A stretch of DNA of 64,000 nt from Pseudomonadota bacterium (GCA_021848345.1 JAJZUV010000002.1:1-64000); one strand, 5' to 3'; numbered from the stretch's first letter, positions 52,192 through 64,000 are shown. Notes: generated by a model not told the origin, from the letters alone. A program made the numbers and translations.

Positions 52192-55169
52192 ATCGCGGCG
52201 TGCTCGACTCCACCGCGGGCGTGCTGCACGCGCTGCGCGCGGTGGCCGGCGCGCAGGCCGCGCTGGGCACGGATTCGCGCGCGCTGCGCGCCGGTGACGT
52301 GTTCGTGGCCTGGCCCGGCGCCGCCGCCGACGCGCGGCGCCACGTCGCCGACGCGCTGGCGCGCGGAGCCTGCGCCGCGCTGGTCGAGCACGACGGCGCC
52401 GAGGCCTTCGCGCTGCCGCCGCAGGCGATCCGGGTGCGCGGCCTGAAGGCGCTGGCCGGCGAGATCGCCGACGCCTGGTTCGGCCATCCCTCGCGCGACA
52501 TGCGCGTGCTGGCGGTGACCGGAACCAACGGCAAGACCTCGGTGGCGCTATGGACGGCCCAGGCCCTGCAGGCGGCGGGGCTACCCTGCGGGGTCATCGG
52601 CACGTTGGGTGCCGGGCTGCCGGGTGCGCTTCGCGCCACCGGACTCACCACCCCCGACCCGGTGCGCCTGCACGCCGAACTCGCCGCGATGTTGCGCGCC
52701 GGGGTGCGCCACTGCGCCATCGAGGCGTCCTCGATCGGCCTGGAGGAGCAGCGCCTGGCGGGTCTGCGCATCCACGCGGCAGCCTTCAGCAACCTGAGCC
52801 AGGACCACCTGGACTACCACGGCGACATGCGCGCCTACGCGGCCGCCAAGCGCCGGCTGTTCGACTGGCCGCAACTGCAGGCCGCCGTGCTCAACGCGGA
52901 CGACCCCTTCGGCGTCGAACTGGCGCGGCACTGCCGCCAGCGCGGGCTGCGCACCCTGCGGGTCTCGCTGGCCGGCGCGCCGGGCGCCGAGTGGCAGGCC
53001 CGGGGCCCGAGCGACGCTGCCGCCGGCATGCGCCTGGAGCTGCTGCGCGACGGCGCCCGCGCCGAGCTCGAGCTGCCGCTGCTGGGCGAGTTCAACGCCT
53101 CCAATCTGTTGCTGGTGTGCGGCCTGCTGGAAAGCTGCGATCTGGGCTTCGAGCAGCTCATCCGCGCGCTGTCCGCGGTGCAGGCGCCGCCGGGGCGCAT
53201 GCAGGCGCTGGGCGGCATCGGCGCACCGCTGGTGGTGGTCGACTACGCCCACACGCCGGATGCGCTGGCCAAGGCCTTGCAGGCGCTGCGCGGTGTGGCG
53301 CGGCGTCGCGGCGGCAAGCTGTGGTGCCTGTTCGGCGCCGGCGGCGACCGCGACCGCGCCAAGCGCGCGCCGATGACCGCCGCCGCCGAGGCCGGCGCCG
53401 ACCGCGTGGTGCTGACCAGCGACAACCCGCGCAGCGAGGCCCCGCAGGACATTCTCGATCAACTGCTCGCGGGCGCCGCGGCGCCGGCGAGCGTGCTGGT
53501 GCTGGCCGAGCGCGCGCAGGCCATCGCGCAGACCGTGGCGCACGCCGAAGCGCGCGACGTCGTGCTGCTGGCGGGCAAGGGGCACGAGGCCACGCAGGAG
53601 CTGCGCGGTCGGCGCATCGCCTTCAGCGACGCCTTCCACGCGCGCGCCGCGCTGGCGGCGCGCGACGGCGGTTGGCTGTGCCTGCGCGAGGCGGCCGACT
53701 GGAGCGGCGGCGAGCTGCACGGCGACGGCGGGCGTGCGCTGTCCGGCGTGAGCACCGACAGCCGGCGCATCGGCGCGGGCGAATTGTTCGTGGCCTTGCG
53801 CGGCGAACGTTTCGACGCCCACGACTTCCTTCCCCAGGCCGCGGCCGCCGGCGCCGGCGCGGTGCTGGCCGAGCGCGGGCTCGACGCCAGCGGGCTGCCC
53901 GGGGTGCGCGTGGCCGACACGCGGATCGCCCTTGGCCGCCTGGCGCGGGCCTGGCGCGCGCAGCAGCCGGCGATGCCCCTGATCGCGGTGGCCGGCAGCA
54001 ACGGCAAGACCACGGTCACGCAGATGATCTCCAGCATCCTCGCCGCCTGGCTCGGCGAGGACGGTCGCCTGGCCACCCAGGGCAATTTCAACAACGACGT
54101 AGGCGTGCCGCTGACCCTGCTGCGCCTGCGTCCGCAACACCAGGCGGCCGTGGTCGAGATGGGCATGAACCATCCGGGAGAGATCGCGCACCTGGCGGAC
54201 ATCGCGGTGCCCGACGTGGCGCTGGTGAACAACGCCCAGCGCGAGCACCTGGAATTCATGCACAGCGTCGAGGCGGTGGCGCGCGAGAACGCGCAGGTGC
54301 TGCAGGCGCTGCCGGCGCAGGGCGTGGCCGTGTTCCCGGCGACGGACGCCTATGCCGGACTCTGGAGCGAACTGAGCGCTCCGCGGCGCCTGCTGCGCTT
54401 CGCCCTGCGCGACGGCCAACCGGGGGACGCCGTCGGCGGGACGGTGCCCGCCGCCGAGCTCGAAGGCTGGGTGCTCGATGCGCCGCAAGCCGCGGATGCC
54501 GCGCAAGCCGGGCAGCCGGTCATGCAACTGCTGCTGCGCTGCGCCGCGGGCCAGGCGAACCTGCGCCTGCGCCTGCTCGGCCGCCACAACGCCCACAACG
54601 CGCTGGCCGCGGCCGCCGCCTCGCTGGCCGCGGGGGCGCCGATGGATGCCGTGGTGCGCGGCCTGGAGGCCTTCGAGCCGGTGCAGGGGCGCATGCAGCG
54701 CAGCACGTTGCGGCGCGCCGACGGCACACGCGTGCTGCTGATCGACGACACGTACAACGCCAACCCGGATTCGGTGCGCGCCGCCATCGACGGCCTGGCC
54801 GCGCTGCCGGGGCGCCGCCTGCTGGTGCTGGGCGACATGGGCGAGGTGGGCGACCAGGGCGCGCAGTTTCATGCCGAGGTGGGGCACGCCGCCGCGCAGC
54901 GCGGGCTGCAGGGCCTGTGGACCCTGGGCACATCCGCACGCGCGGCCGCCGAGGCCGCCACGGCCGCGGGCCTGGCGGCGCGGCATGCCGAGAGCTTCGA
55001 GCAGATGGACCTGGACGCACTCGCCGCCGACCCGGCCGACGTGGTGCTGGTCAAAGGCTCGCGCTTCATGCGCATGGAACGCGTGGTCGGGGCGCTGCGC
55101 GAGCGCTGGAGCGCCGAGCCGCGGGACAAGGACGGCGCGAGCCGAGGGAGAGCCGAACATGCTGCATAG
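52188..55169 (+). CDS. murEF: MurE-MurF fusion (UDP-MurNAc-tripeptide and pentapeptide synthetase)
   Basis: One frame of 993 residues carries both ligases. The MurE part (about 1-485) has GTNGKT at 112-117, [12 protein letters not shown], and DNPR at 412-415, the meso-diaminopimelate specificity motif. The MurF part (about 495-980) has GSNGKTTV at 603-608, [15 protein letters not shown] and [10 protein letters not shown]. No stop or frameshift separates them. It adds DAP, then D-Ala-D-Ala, to the nucleotide precursor. Such fusions are known in some Burkholderiales, Bordetella for example. The mraY start overlaps its last 11 bases. Confidence 0.96.
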   Translation: MNRGVLDSTAGVLHALRAVAGAQAALGTDSRALRAGDVFVAWPGAAADARRHVADALARGACAALVEHDGAEAFALPPQAIRVRGLKALAGEIADAWFGHPSRDMRVLAVTGTNGKTSVALWTAQALQAAGLPCGVIGTLGAGLPGALRATGLTTPDPVRLHAELAAMLRAGVRHCAIEASSIGLEEQRLAGLRIHAAAFSNLSQDHLDYHGDMRAYAAAKRRLFDWPQLQAAVLNADDPFGVELARHCRQRGLRTLRVSLAGAPGAEWQARGPSDAAAGMRLELLRDGARAELELPLLGEFNASNLLLVCGLLESCDLGFEQLIRALSAVQAPPGRMQALGGIGAPLVVVDYAHTPDALAKALQALRGVARRRGGKLWCLFGAGGDRDRAKRAPMTAAAEAGADRVVLTSDNPRSEAPQDILDQLLAGAAAPASVLVLAERAQAIAQTVAHAEARDVVLLAGKGHEATQELRGRRIAFSDAFHARAALAARDGGWLCLREAADWSGGELHGDGGRALSGVSTDSRRIGAGELFVALRGERFDAHDFLPQAAAAGAGAVLAERGLDASGLPGVRVADTRIALGRLARAWRAQQPAMPLIAVAGSNGKTTVTQMISSILAAWLGEDGRLATQGNFNNDVGVPLTLLRLRPQHQAAVVEMGMNHPGEIAHLADIAVPDVALVNNAQREHLEFMHSVEAVARENAQVLQALPAQGVAVFPATDAYAGLWSELSAPRRLLRFALRDGQPGDAVGGTVPAAELEGWVLDAPQAADAAQAGQPVMQLLLRCAAGQANLRLRLLGRHNAHNALAAAAASLAAGAPMDAVVRGLEAFEPVQGRMQRSTLRRADGTRVLLIDDTYNANPDSVRAAIDGLAALPGRRLLVLGDMGEVGDQGAQFHAEVGHAAAQRGLQGLWTLGTSARAAAEAATAAGLAARHAESFEQMDLDALAADPADVVLVKGSRFMRMERVVGALRERWSAEPRDKDGASRGRAEHAA

Positions 55170-56337
55170 CCTGGCCTTGTGGTTGATGCAGAGCTCGCCC
55201 GACCTGCGCTTTTTCCGGGTGTTCAACTACATCACCTTCCGTGCGGTGATGAGCACCCTGACCTCGCTGCTGATCGGCCTGGCGGCAGGCCCGGCGCTGA
55301 TCCGCAAGCTCACCGCGATGAAGGTGGGGCAGGCGGTGCGCACCGACGGCCCGCAGACCCACCTGATCAAGACCGGCACGCCGACCATGGGCGGGGTGCT
55401 GATCCTGCTGTCCATCACCGCGTCCTCGCTGCTGTGGATGGATCTGTCCAACCGCTTCGTCTGGCTGGTGCTGATCGTCACCCTGGGATTCGGGGCGATC
55501 GGCTGGGTGGACGACTACCGCAAGGTGGTGCACCGCGACCCGAACGGCATGCGCTCGCGCGAGAAGTATTTCTGGCAATCGCTGATCGGGGTGGTGGCCG
55601 CCTTCTACCTGGCCTTCGCGGTCTCGGGTGCCGGCAATGTGCAGGTCTGGCATCTGTTCGTGTCCTGGCTGCGCAGCGGACTGACCATGCCGCTGCCCCC
55701 GGCGGCCGACCTCATCGTGCCGTTTTTCAAGACCGTGAGCTATCCGCTGGGCATCACCGGCTTCATCGTGCTGACCTACCTGGTGATCGTCGGCTCCAGC
55801 AACGCGGTGAACCTGACCGACGGCGCCGACGGTCTGGCCATCATGCCCACGGTGATGGTGGGCGGATCGCTGGGCGTGTTCGCCTACGTCAGCGGCAATG
55901 CCGTGTTCTCGCGCTACCTGCTGTTCCCCTACATCGCCGGCAGCGGCGAGCTGCTGATCTTCATCGGGGCCATGGTCGGTGCCGGCCTGGCCTTCCTCTG
56001 GTTCAACGCCTATCCGGCGCAGGTGTTCATGGGCGACGTGGGCGCGCTGGCGCTGGGCGCCGCGCTCGGCACCATCGCCGTGATCGTGCGCCAGGAGATC
56101 GTGCTGTTCATCATGGGCGGGGTGTTCGTCGCCGAGACGGTCTCGGTGATGGTGCAGGTGAGCTACTTCAAATACACCAAGAAGAAGTACGGCCAGGGCC
56201 GGCGCATTTTCAAGATGGCGCCGCTGCATCACCACTTCGAGCAACTCGGCGTGAAGGAGTCGCAGGTGGTGATCCGCTTCTGGATCGTCAGCATGATGCT
56301 GTGTCTGGCCGGCCTCGCCAGCCTCAAACTGCGATGA
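55159..56337 (+). CDS. mraY: Phospho-N-acetylmuramoyl-pentapeptide transferase
   Basis: Membrane enzyme of 392 residues that makes lipid I from UDP-MurNAc-pentapeptide and undecaprenyl phosphate. About ten helices. Catalytic motifs: the first Asp cluster in [29 protein letters not shown] and the C-terminal HHHFE loop. The ATG at 55159 overlaps murF by 11 nt and its stop overlaps murD as ATGA. Confidence 0.96.
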   Translation: MLHSLALWLMQSSPDLRFFRVFNYITFRAVMSTLTSLLIGLAAGPALIRKLTAMKVGQAVRTDGPQTHLIKTGTPTMGGVLILLSITASSLLWMDLSNRFVWLVLIVTLGFGAIGWVDDYRKVVHRDPNGMRSREKYFWQSLIGVVAAFYLAFAVSGAGNVQVWHLFVSWLRSGLTMPLPPAADLIVPFFKTVSYPLGITGFIVLTYLVIVGSSNAVNLTDGADGLAIMPTVMVGGSLGVFAYVSGNAVFSRYLLFPYIAGSGELLIFIGAMVGAGLAFLWFNAYPAQVFMGDVGALALGAALGTIAVIVRQEIVLFIMGGVFVAETVSVMVQVSYFKYTKKKYGQGRRIFKMAPLHHHFEQLGVKESQVVIRFWIVSMMLCLAGLASLKLR

Positions 56338-57866
56338 ACGCGTTGCGCGACAAGACCGTCCTCGTGCTCGGCCTCGGAATCTCGGGGCTGGCGATGCTGC
56401 GCTGGTGCGCCGGCCAGGGCGCGCGCGTGCGCGCCGCCGACAGCCGCGGCGCGCCGCCGGGGCTGGCGACGGTGCGCGAGGAGCTGCCGCAGGCCCAGGT
56501 GCGCGCGGGCGCGGACGCCGGGGCCCTGGAGATGCTCGACGGGGTCGACCTGGTGTGCCTGAGCCCCGGCATCGCGCCCGACGATGCCGTGTTCGGCCCG
56601 CTGCTGCGCGCGGCGCGCGAGCGCGGCATCGACCTGTGCGGCGAGCTGTCGCTGTTCGCGCAGGCGTTGCGCGAACTGCACGACGCGCAGGGCTATGCGC
56701 CTGCGCTGATCGGCATCACCGGCACCAACGGCAAGACCACCGTCACCACCCTGACCGCGCTGCTGCTGCAGGCCGCGGGACGGGATGCCGTGGCGGCCGG
56801 CAACATCGGCCCGGCCATGCTGGACGTGCTGGCGCGGCGCCTGCTGGAGCAACGCCTGCCGCAGGCCTGGGTGCTCGAGCTGTCCAGCTTCCAGCTGCAC
56901 GGGGTGGATGATTTCGCGGCCAGCGCCGCCACCGTGCTGAACCTCACCCAGGATCACCTGGACTGGCACGGCGACATGCAGGCCTACGCGGCCGACAAGG
57001 CCCGCGTGTTCGGGCCGCAACCCTGGAATCTGCCCGGCGCGCCGGGCTGGATGCTGCTCAATCGCGACGACGCGGCGGTCATGGCCATGCGCCGCGAAGG
57101 CCGCCGAGTGGGCAGCTTCGGGCTGGACGCACCGCGCGCCGACGGCGACTGGGGCATCGTGCGCGAGCACGGCATGGACTGGCTGGCGCGCGCCCGCGCC
57201 GACGACTCCGAGCCGCGGCCGGCGGCGCGCCGCGGCCGCGCCTCGGCTCCGGCCGCGCCGGTGGACGTGCAGGTGCAGGCGCTGATGCCGGCCGACGCGC
57301 TGCGCATCCGCGGGCGTCACAACCAGGCCAACGCGCTGGCCGCGCTGGCACTGGCCGGCTCCACCGGCGCGGCGCTGGCGCCGATGCTGCACGCGCTGCG
57401 CGAGTACCGCGGCGAGCCGCACCGCATGCAAAGCCTGGGTGTGCTCGACGGCGTGGAGTGGATCGAGGACAGCAAGGGCACCAACGTGGGCGCCACCGTG
57501 GCCGCGCTGCGCGGCCTGGACCGCCCGGTGATCCTGATCGCCGGCGGCGACGGCAAGGGGCAGGACTTCGCGCCGCTCGCGCAGGCGGCGGCAGGGCGGG
57601 TGCGCTGCGCGCTGCTCATCGGGCGCGACGCGCCGGCATTGCAGCAGGCGCTGGGCGCAGGCGTCGAATGCGAGTCGCTTCCCGACCTGCGCGCGGCGGT
57701 GCGCCGCGCCGCCGAACTGGCGCGTTCCGGCGAGGTGGTGCTGCTTTCGCCGGCCTGCGCCAGCCTGGACATGTTCCGCGACTACAAGCACCGCGCGCAG
57801 GTGTTCGCGCAGGAACTCACGGAGCTGGCCGCCGAGCACGGCGCGCTGCTGGAGGGCGCGCCATGA
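56334..57866 (+). CDS. murD: UDP-N-acetylmuramoylalanine--D-glutamate ligase
   Basis: Adds D-Glu to UDP-MurNAc-Ala. Domain 1 has the Rossmann-like [13 protein letters not shown] start; domain 2 has [12 protein letters not shown]; domain 3 carries [10 protein letters not shown] and the [10 protein letters not shown] motif. At 510 residues it is longer than the usual 440-450, because of a low-complexity Arg/Pro/Ala insert at about residues 285-310. The ATG overlaps the mraY stop. Confidence 0.95.
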   Translation: MNALRDKTVLVLGLGISGLAMLRWCAGQGARVRAADSRGAPPGLATVREELPQAQVRAGADAGALEMLDGVDLVCLSPGIAPDDAVFGPLLRAARERGIDLCGELSLFAQALRELHDAQGYAPALIGITGTNGKTTVTTLTALLLQAAGRDAVAAGNIGPAMLDVLARRLLEQRLPQAWVLELSSFQLHGVDDFAASAATVLNLTQDHLDWHGDMQAYAADKARVFGPQPWNLPGAPGWMLLNRDDAAVMAMRREGRRVGSFGLDAPRADGDWGIVREHGMDWLARARADDSEPRPAARRGRASAPAAPVDVQVQALMPADALRIRGRHNQANALAALALAGSTGAALAPMLHALREYRGEPHRMQSLGVLDGVEWIEDSKGTNVGATVAALRGLDRPVILIAGGDGKGQDFAPLAQAAAGRVRCALLIGRDAPALQQALGAGVECESLPDLRAAVRRAAELARSGEVVLLSPACASLDMFRDYKHRAQVFAQELTELAAEHGALLEGAP

Positions 57867-59092
57867 AGTGGTTCGCGCTGCCCGGCAGGGCCAAGGCGGG
57901 GGCCTCGCAGATGCCCATGCCGGTGCGCGTGGGCTACGTCGGCCCCAGCGCGTCGCGCATGCTGGACTACGACCAGAACCTGCTGTGGGTGATCGTGCTG
58001 CTGCTGGCCTTCGGGTTGGTCATGGTCTATTCGGCCACCATCGCCATTCCCGAGGATCCGCACTACGCGAGCTGGAGCCAGTTCCACTTCTTCTGGCGCG
58101 ACCTGGCGGCCATCGCGCTCGGGCTGGTCGCCGGCTGGGTGGCCTTCCAGTTCCCCATGACCTTCTGGCAGCGCTGGGCACCCTATCTGTTCATCATTTC
58201 CCTGGTCGGGCTGTTCGCGGTGCTGATTCCCTTCATCGGCAAGGGAGTCAACGGCTCGCGGCGCTGGATCCCGCTGGGGGTGCTGAACTTCCAGCCCTCG
58301 GAGCTGGTGAAGCTGACCATGGTGCTGTACGCGGCCGACTTCATGGTGCGCAAGCAGCAGGTCAAGCAAAGTCCCACCAAGGCCTTCGGGCCGATGGCCG
58401 CGGCGCTGGCCTTCATCGGACTGCTGCTGCTGGCCGAGCCCGACATGGGCGCCTTCCTGGTCATCGCCTCGGTGGCGATGGTGATCCTGTACCTCGGCGG
58501 CGTGAACGGGCGCATGTTCGCCGCGCTGTCGGTGGTGGTCATCGGCGCCTTCGTGCTCATGATCGTGCTGTCGCCCTGGAGGCGGGACCGCATCTTCGCC
58601 TACCTCAATCCGTGGGCGCAGGTGAACGCCGAAGGCAGCGCCTACCAGCTCGCGCATGCGCTGATCGCCGTCGGGCGCGGACACTGGTTCGGCGTCGGCC
58701 TGGGCGGCAGCGTGGAAAAGCTGCACTACCTGCCGGAGCCGCAGACCGACTTCCTGCTGGCCATCGTCGGCGAGGAACTCGGTTTCGCCGGGGTCATCGT
58801 GCTCATCGGGGTGTTCGCCTGGCTGACCAAGCGCGCCTTCGACATCGGACGCCAGGCGCTGGCCGCCGACCGCATGTTCTCGGCCCTCGTGGCGCAGGCC
58901 ATCGGCGTGCTCATCGGCGGCCAGGCCTTCATCAACATCGGGGTCAACCTCGGGCTGCTGCCCACCAAGGGCCTGACCCTGCCGTTGCTCAGCTACGGCG
59001 GCTCGGCCACGCTGGTCTCGCTGATCGCGCTGGCCCTGCTGCTGCGCGTGGACTACGAGAACCGCGTGCTCATGCGCGGGGGGCACGTATGA
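57863..59092 (+). CDS. ftsW: Peptidoglycan glycosyltransferase FtsW
   Basis: SEDS-family polymerase of 409 residues with ten predicted helices. It polymerises lipid II at the septum with FtsI. Landmarks: LVMVYSAT in helix 1, [28 protein letters not shown] with the catalytic Asp region, and [15 protein letters not shown] near the end. An N-terminal cytoplasmic stretch of about 35 residues precedes helix 1. Overlaps with both neighbours. Confidence 0.96.
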   Translation: MKWFALPGRAKAGASQMPMPVRVGYVGPSASRMLDYDQNLLWVIVLLLAFGLVMVYSATIAIPEDPHYASWSQFHFFWRDLAAIALGLVAGWVAFQFPMTFWQRWAPYLFIISLVGLFAVLIPFIGKGVNGSRRWIPLGVLNFQPSELVKLTMVLYAADFMVRKQQVKQSPTKAFGPMAAALAFIGLLLLAEPDMGAFLVIASVAMVILYLGGVNGRMFAALSVVVIGAFVLMIVLSPWRRDRIFAYLNPWAQVNAEGSAYQLAHALIAVGRGHWFGVGLGGSVEKLHYLPEPQTDFLLAIVGEELGFAGVIVLIGVFAWLTKRAFDIGRQALAADRMFSALVAQAIGVLIGGQAFINIGVNLGLLPTKGLTLPLLSYGGSATLVSLIALALLLRVDYENRVLMRGGHV

Positions 59093-60171
59093 CGCCCGGC
59101 TCCGCGATGAAGCGCGTGCTGATCATGGCCGGCGGTACCGGCGGCCACATCTTTCCCGGCCTGGCGGTGGGCGAGGGCCTGCGCGCGGCCGGCTGGGACG
59201 TGGCCTGGATGGGCGCGCCCGGGGGCATGGAATCGCGCCTGGTCCCGGCGCAGGGCTACCGCATGCGCTGGGTCGACTTCGGCGGCGTGCGCGGCAAGGG
59301 CGCGGCGCGCTGGCTGCGCCTGCCCGCGCAACTGCTGCGCGCGCTGGCGCAGGCGGCGCGCGCGCTGCGCGAGGAGCGCCCGCGCGTGGTGCTGGGCATG
59401 GGCGGCTACATCACCGTGCCGGGCGGCCTGCTGGCCCGCGTGTATGGCGCGCGCCTGGTGCTGCACGAGCAGAACGCCGTGGCCGGCCTGAGCAACCGCC
59501 TGCTGGCGCGCCTGGCGGCACGCGCGCTGTGCGCCTTTCCCGGCGCCTTGCCGGGCGCCGAATGGGTGGGCAATCCGGTGCGCCGCGCCATCCGCGAACT
59601 GGCCGATCCGCGCCAGCGCTACGCCGCGCGCAGCGGTCCGCTGCGCCTGCTGGTGGTGGGCGGAAGCCTGGGCGCGCTCGCCCTCAACGACATGCTGCCG
59701 CGCGCGCTGGCCCTGATCGAGCCGGCCGAGCGCCCGCGCGTGCTGCACCAGAGCGGGCGCGGGCGGCTGCAGGCGCTGCGCCAGGCCTACGCCGAGGCCG
59801 GCGTCGAGGCCGACTGCCGCGAGTTCATCGACGACATGGCCGAGGCCTATGCCCAGGCCGACCTGGTGGTGTGCCGCGCCGGCGCCTCCACCGTCACCGA
59901 AGTGGCGTGCGCCGGCGTGGCCGCGCTGTTCGTTCCCTTTCCCTTCGCGGTGGACGACCACCAGAGCGCCAATGCCCGCTACCTGGCGGGCCCGGGCGCT
60001 GCCCTGCTGGTGCAGCAGGCCGAGCTCGACGCGCCGCGCCTGGCCGCGCAATTGCGCGCGCTGCGGCGCGAGAGCCTGCTGGACATGGCCTGCAAGGCGC
60101 GCGAGCTGGCGCGCAGCGACGCCGTCGAACGCATCGTGGCCGTTTGCGAAGCGCTGGATACCCCGACATGA
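59089..60171 (+). CDS. murG: UDP-GlcNAc:lipid I N-acetylglucosamine transferase
   Basis: GT-B glycosyltransferase of 360 residues that turns lipid I into lipid II on the inner face of the membrane. The Gly-rich loop [13 protein letters not shown], the [12 protein letters not shown] segment, [13 protein letters not shown] and the donor-site [12 protein letters not shown] are present. The ATG at 59089 overlaps the ftsW stop; an ATG six codons later would still keep the first loop. murC overlaps the 3' end. Confidence 0.96.
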   Translation: MTPGSAMKRVLIMAGGTGGHIFPGLAVGEGLRAAGWDVAWMGAPGGMESRLVPAQGYRMRWVDFGGVRGKGAARWLRLPAQLLRALAQAARALREERPRVVLGMGGYITVPGGLLARVYGARLVLHEQNAVAGLSNRLLARLAARALCAFPGALPGAEWVGNPVRRAIRELADPRQRYAARSGPLRLLVVGGSLGALALNDMLPRALALIEPAERPRVLHQSGRGRLQALRQAYAEAGVEADCREFIDDMAEAYAQADLVVCRAGASTVTEVACAGVAALFVPFPFAVDDHQSANARYLAGPGAALLVQQAELDAPRLAAQLRALRRESLLDMACKARELARSDAVERIVAVCEALDTPT

Positions 60172-61586
60172 AGCACGCCATCCATCACATCCATTTCGTC
60201 GGCATCGGGGGTGCCGGCATGAGCGGCATCGCCGAGGTGCTGCTCAACCTGGGCTACCAGATCAGCGGCAGCGACCTCGGCGACAGCGCCGCCGTGCGCC
60301 ACTTGCGCGAGGCCGGCGCCAAGGTGTCCATCGGGCATGACGAGGCGCACGTGGCCGGAGCCGACGCCGTGGTGGTGTCCACCGCGGTGGGCGCCGACAA
60401 CCCCGAGGTGCGCGCGGCGCGCGCGCGCCGCATCCCCGTGGTGCCGCGCGCGGTCATGCTGGCCGAGCTGATGCGCCTCAAGCGCGGCATCGCCATCGCC
60501 GGCACCCACGGCAAGACCACCACCACCAGCCTCGTGGCCAGCGTGCTGGCCGAGGGCGGGCTCGATCCCACCTTCGTCATCGGCGGGCGCCTGAACAGCG
60601 CCGGCACCCATGCCAAGCTGGGCGGCGGCGAGTACATCGTGGTGGAGGCCGACGAATCCGACGCTTCCTTCCTCAACCTGCTGCCGGTGATGGCGGTGGT
60701 CACGAACATCGACGCCGACCACATGGACACCTACGGCCACGACATGGCCCGGCTGCGCCAGACCTTCGTCGAGTTCCTCGGCCGCCTGCCCTTCTACGGC
60801 GCCGCCGTGCTGTGCATCGACGACCCCGGGGTGCGCGCCATCCTGCCCTTCGTGTCCAAGCCGGTGACGCCCTACGGCCTGGGCGAGGACGCGCAGGTGC
60901 GCGCGGTGGACGTGCGCGCGGTGGGCACCGGCATGGAGTTCACCGTGCTGCGGCGCAACGGCGTGGTGCTGCCGCCGCTGCAGGTGCGCCTGAACCTGCC
61001 CGGGCTGCACAACGTGCGCAACGCGCTGGCGGCGGTGGCGGTGGCCGCCGAGCTCGGCGTGGACGACGCCGCGGTGTGCAAGGCACTGGCCGAGTTCCGC
61101 GGCGTCGGCCGGCGCTTCCAGCGCCTGGGCGAGATGCCGGCGGCCGCCGGCGGCAGCTACACCCTGATCGACGACTACGGGCACCATCCGGTGGAAATGG
61201 CCGCCACGCTGGCGGCTGCGCGCGGCGCCTATCCGGGGCGGCGCATCGTGCTGGCCTTCCAGCCGCACCGCTACACCCGCACCCGCGACCTGTTCGAGGA
61301 CTTCGTCAGCGTGCTGGGCAGCGCCGACGCCGTGCTGCTGACCGAGGTCTACGCCGCCGGCGAGGCGCCCATCGTGGCCGCCGACGGCCGCGGTCTGGCG
61401 CGCGCGCTGCGCGTGGCCGGGCGTATCGAACCGGTGTTCGTGGAGGACGTGCGCGCGCTGCCCCAGGCCATCGCCGATTTCGCGCGCGACGGCGACGTCG
61501 TGCTGTGCATGGGCGCCGGCTCGATCGGCGCGGTGGCCGGTCAGATCGCGGCCCAGGCCGCGCAGCCCCGGGAGGAGCAGGCGTGA
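60168..61586 (+). CDS. murC: UDP-N-acetylmuramate--L-alanine ligase
   Basis: Adds L-Ala to UDP-MurNAc, the first step of stem peptide assembly. The 472 residues show [16 protein letters not shown], the P-loop [21 protein letters not shown], the [11 protein letters not shown] segment and DDYGHHPVE. Length normal. Overlaps with murG and ddl by ATGA and GTGA. Confidence 0.97.
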   Translation: MKHAIHHIHFVGIGGAGMSGIAEVLLNLGYQISGSDLGDSAAVRHLREAGAKVSIGHDEAHVAGADAVVVSTAVGADNPEVRAARARRIPVVPRAVMLAELMRLKRGIAIAGTHGKTTTTSLVASVLAEGGLDPTFVIGGRLNSAGTHAKLGGGEYIVVEADESDASFLNLLPVMAVVTNIDADHMDTYGHDMARLRQTFVEFLGRLPFYGAAVLCIDDPGVRAILPFVSKPVTPYGLGEDAQVRAVDVRAVGTGMEFTVLRRNGVVLPPLQVRLNLPGLHNVRNALAAVAVAAELGVDDAAVCKALAEFRGVGRRFQRLGEMPAAAGGSYTLIDDYGHHPVEMAATLAAARGAYPGRRIVLAFQPHRYTRTRDLFEDFVSVLGSADAVLLTEVYAAGEAPIVAADGRGLARALRVAGRIEPVFVEDVRALPQAIADFARDGDVVLCMGAGSIGAVAGQIAAQAAQPREEQA

Positions 61587-62566
61587 ACACTGCTTCGAAT
61601 GCCTTCGACGCACGCGACTTCGGTCGCGTCGCCGTCCTGTTCGGCGGGCGTTCGGCCGAGCGCGAGGTCTCGCTCATGTCGGGCGAGCGCGTGCTGCAGG
61701 CGCTGCGCGGCCGCGGCGTCGACGCCTTCGGCTTCGATCCCGCCGAGCAGCCGCTGGAGCGCCTGGTGGGCTTGGGCGCGCAGCGCGTGTTCATCGCGCT
61801 GCACGGGCGCTTCGGCGAGGACGGCACGGTGCAGGGTGCGCTCGAGCTGCTGGGGCTTCCCTACACCGGCTCGGGCGTGCTGGCCTCGGCGCTGGCCATC
61901 GACAAGCACATGACCAAGCGCCTGTGGCACTGCGAGGGCCTGTCGACCCCGCAATGGCGCCTCGTGGGCAACCTGGAGCAGGCGCGCGAGGCCGCGCTGG
62001 CGCTGGGCCTGCCGCTGATCTTCAAGGCCAGCCACGAAGGCTCCACGCTGGGCCTGGCCCGCGCCGACACGCCCGAGCAGGTGGACGACGCCTACGCCGA
62101 GGCCGCGCGCTACGACAGCGCGGTGCTGGCCGAAAGCTTCATCACGGGCGACGAGGTCACCTGCGCGGTGCTTGGCGAGGGCGAGCAGGCGCATGCGCTG
62201 CCCCTGGTGCGCATCCAGGCGCCCGGAGGCAACTACGACTTCGAGCACAAGTACTACAGCGACGACACCCGCTACCTGTGCCCGGCGCAGCTCCCCGAGG
62301 GCGAGGAAGCGGCCATCGCCGACCTGGTGCTGCGCAGCTATCGCGCGCTGGGCTGCCGCGGCTGGGCGCGCGCCGACATCATGATCCGCGCCACCGACCG
62401 CAGGCCCTTCCTGCTGGAGATGAACACCAGCCCCGGCATGACCGGCCACTCGCTGGTGCCGATGGCCGCGCGCGCCGCCGGCATCGACTACGAGGATCTG
62501 TGCCTGCGCATCCTGGCCGCGGCGCGCCTCGACCAGGCGCCGCGCGCGGGGGGAGAACGCTCGTGA
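61583..62566 (+). CDS. ddl: D-alanine--D-alanine ligase
   Basis: ATP-grasp enzyme of 327 residues that makes D-Ala-D-Ala for MurF. The N-terminal [17 protein letters not shown], the [23 protein letters not shown] segment (given here in part), [12 protein letters not shown] and the C-terminal metal-binding [17 protein letters not shown] are intact. The GTG start overlaps the murC stop and has GGAGGA about 6 nt upstream. Confidence 0.96.
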   Translation: MNTASNAFDARDFGRVAVLFGGRSAEREVSLMSGERVLQALRGRGVDAFGFDPAEQPLERLVGLGAQRVFIALHGRFGEDGTVQGALELLGLPYTGSGVLASALAIDKHMTKRLWHCEGLSTPQWRLVGNLEQAREAALALGLPLIFKASHEGSTLGLARADTPEQVDDAYAEAARYDSAVLAESFITGDEVTCAVLGEGEQAHALPLVRIQAPGGNYDFEHKYYSDDTRYLCPAQLPEGEEAAIADLVLRSYRALGCRGWARADIMIRATDRRPFLLEMNTSPGMTGHSLVPMAARAAGIDYEDLCLRILAAARLDQAPRAGGERS

Positions 62567-63408
62567 ACGGCACGCTGCGCCAGGATCTGCCGCTGGACAT
62601 CCGGCTGATGAATTTCACCAGCCGGGCGCTGGTGTGGCTGTTCGTGCTCGGCGCGCTGGCGGCGGCCGGCAACTGGCTGCTGCAGCGCCCTTGGTGGTCC
62701 ATTCGCAGCGTGCGCGTGGAAGGCACCTTGCAGCATGTCAGCGCCACCTCGCTGCGCAGCCAGGCGCTGCCGCGGGTGCAGGGCAACTGGTTCACGGTCA
62801 GCCTGGGCGCGGTGCAGCAGGCCTTCGAACAGGTGCCCTGGGTGCGCAAGGCGGTGGTGCAGCGCGTGTGGCCGCTGTCGCTGCTGGTGCGTCTGCAGGA
62901 GCAGCAGCCGCTGGCCTTGTGGCTGGACGCGACGGGCAACGCGGTGGGCCTGGTCAACGCGCAGGGCGAGAGTTTCGAGGCGAACCTCGGCGAGGTGCAG
63001 GACCTGGGCCTGCCGCGCTTCTTCGGTCCGCCCGCCAGCCAGCAACAGGTGGCCGCCATGTACCGCGACCTGCAACAGCGCTTCGCGCCGCTGCGCTGGC
63101 GCATCGCCAGGCTGGGCCTGGGCGCGCAGGGCGACTGGCAGGTGCAGATCGCGCAGGGCCCGAGCATCGATCTGGGCAACGACAACGACGCGCAGGCCTT
63201 CGCCGAGCGGCTGCAGCGCTTCGTGCGCCTGGAGCCCGGCGTGGCCGCCCACTACGGCCGCGCCGTGGTGTCGGCCGACCTGCGCTATGCCAACGGCTTC
63301 GCGGTGAAGCTGGCGAAGGACGACAACGACGCGGCGAAGGCCGCGCATGGAGCCCGCGGCGCATCGCGTGGCACGGGCAGCAAGGGCAAGTCGAGGGGAG
63401 CTCGGTAA
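62563..63408 (+). CDS. ftsQ: Cell division protein FtsQ
   Basis: Bitopic division protein of 281 residues: a cytoplasmic N-terminus (1-22), one helix (about 23-43), a POTRA domain beginning [14 protein letters not shown], and the beta domain with [18 protein letters not shown]. It connects early and late division proteins and binds FtsB/FtsL. The C-terminal 25 residues are a Lys/Arg/Gly-rich tail. The GTG start overlaps ddl; ftsA begins directly after the stop. Confidence 0.94.
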   Translation: MNGTLRQDLPLDIRLMNFTSRALVWLFVLGALAAAGNWLLQRPWWSIRSVRVEGTLQHVSATSLRSQALPRVQGNWFTVSLGAVQQAFEQVPWVRKAVVQRVWPLSLLVRLQEQQPLALWLDATGNAVGLVNAQGESFEANLGEVQDLGLPRFFGPPASQQQVAAMYRDLQQRFAPLRWRIARLGLGAQGDWQVQIAQGPSIDLGNDNDAQAFAERLQRFVRLEPGVAAHYGRAVVSADLRYANGFAVKLAKDDNDAAKAAHGARGASRGTGSKGKSRGAR

Positions 63409-64000
63409 ATGGCGAAGGAGTACAAGGACCTGGTGGTCGGCCTGGACATCGGCACGTCCAAGGTGTCGGCGATGGTCGGGGAGATCCTGCCGGGGCAGGA
63501 TCAGGCCGCCGGCACCCTGAAGATCGTCGGCATGGGACAGGCCTCGACGGCCGGCATGCGCCGCGGCGTGGTGGTCGACATCGAGGCGCTGGTGCAGTCC
63601 ATCCAGTCCGCGCTCAAGGAAGCCGAGCTGATGGCCGACTGCCGCATCACGCGGGTCATCACCGGCATCACCGGGAGCCACATCCGCGGCCAGAACTCCG
63701 CCGGCATGGTGGCCATCAAGGACCGCGAGGTGGCGCCCAACGACGTCATGCGCGTGATCGAGACCGCCAAGGCGGTGAACATCCCGGCCGACCAGCGCCT
63801 GCTGCTGGTGGAGCCCCAGGAGTTCATCATCGACGGCCAGGAGGTGCGCCAGCCGGTGGGCATGAGCGGCATTCGCCTCGAGACCAAGGTGCACATCGTC
63901 ACCGGCGCGCAGACCGCCGCGGAGAACGTGATCAAGTGCGTGCGGCGCTGCGGCCTGGAGGTGGACGCGCTGGTGCTGCACCCGCTGGCCTCCAGCCACG
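63409..64000 (+). CDS. ftsA: Cell division protein FtsA, 3' truncated by window edge
   Basis: Actin-like protein that tethers FtsZ to the membrane. The first 197 residues are visible, about half of the usual 410. They include the phosphate-1 loop VGLDIGTSKVSAMV, the 1C domain with RRGVVVDIEA and ITGSHIRGQNSAGM, and the start of VHIVTGAQTAAENV. ATG immediately after the ftsQ stop, with a GAGGGGAG ribosome site at about 63393-63400. ftsZ is expected beyond the window. Confidence 0.96.
   Translation, partial: MAKEYKDLVVGLDIGTSKVSAMVGEILPGQDQAAGTLKIVGMGQASTAGMRRGVVVDIEALVQSIQSALKEAELMADCRITRVITGITGSHIRGQNSAGMVAIKDREVAPNDVMRVIETAKAVNIPADQRLLLVEPQEFIIDGQEVRQPVGMSGIRLETKVHIVTGAQTAAENVIKCVRRCGLEVDALVLHPLASSH

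Overview
This 64 kb window is GC-rich, almost fully coding chromosomal DNA. It most likely comes from a betaproteobacterium of the order Burkholderiales. The evidence is gene order and content rather than any database comparison: a cytochrome oxidase operon with DUF2244, DUF2970, DUF2909 and the tiny oxidase assembly protein; ispE, tRNA-Gln, prs and rplY in a row; rnpB directly upstream of mraZ; a fused murE-murF; an FtrABCD-type iron uptake operon; and many GTG/TTG starts in GTGA, ATGA and TTGA overlaps. I see no rRNA operon, CRISPR array, prophage or intact insertion sequence.

Layout. 1-3900: the end of a thiolase, an enoyl-CoA hydratase, trmL and comF on the minus strand, and a BioC-like methyltransferase. 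4000-10600: aa3-type cytochrome c oxidase genes (DUF2244, coxB, a 37-residue assembly protein, DUF2970, coxC, DUF2909 on the opposite strand, surf1, an SCO-like protein, ctaA, ctaB). Subunit I (coxA) and ctaG are not where related genomes carry them. 10600-16750: gluQ, rhlE, queE, pal, and a lysE/maiA/fumarylpyruvate-hydrolase-like operon. 16860-25800: an envelope, metal and redox region with a Gly-Tyr-Met repeat protein, the ftr iron operon, a GDT1-type transporter, dsbA, a SHOCT protein, a TetR-GST-dehalogenase operon and a FrnE-like protein. Two small genes here share a promoter design that looks like a class II CRP/FNR-family promoter.

25880-44540: an amidotransferase-like protein, tRNA-Ile2(CAU), an orphan pseudopilin, hrcA, nadK-recN-rapZ, mutY, a dynamin-like GTPase, mutM, a TPR protein with lolB and ispE, tRNA-Gln, prs, rplY, a thioesterase and an Atm1-type ABC exporter. 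44700-46800: two adjacent genes I do not recognise, the best candidate for an undescribed module. 46900-48400: pyrC and the RNase P RNA gene. 48590-64000: the division and cell wall (dcw) cluster mraZ, rsmH, ftsL, ftsI, murE-murF, mraY, murD, ftsW, murG, murC, ddl, ftsQ and the first third of ftsA, nearly all with overlapping start and stop codons. It is headed by a promoter that carries four AGTG boxes at exact 10-bp spacing, the expected MraZ operator.

The core genes are ordinary. The points worth a second look are the oxidase operon without coxA, the paired CRP/FNR-like promoters, a 22-bp sequence that supplies the stop codons of two unrelated genes, and the unknown two-gene cassette.
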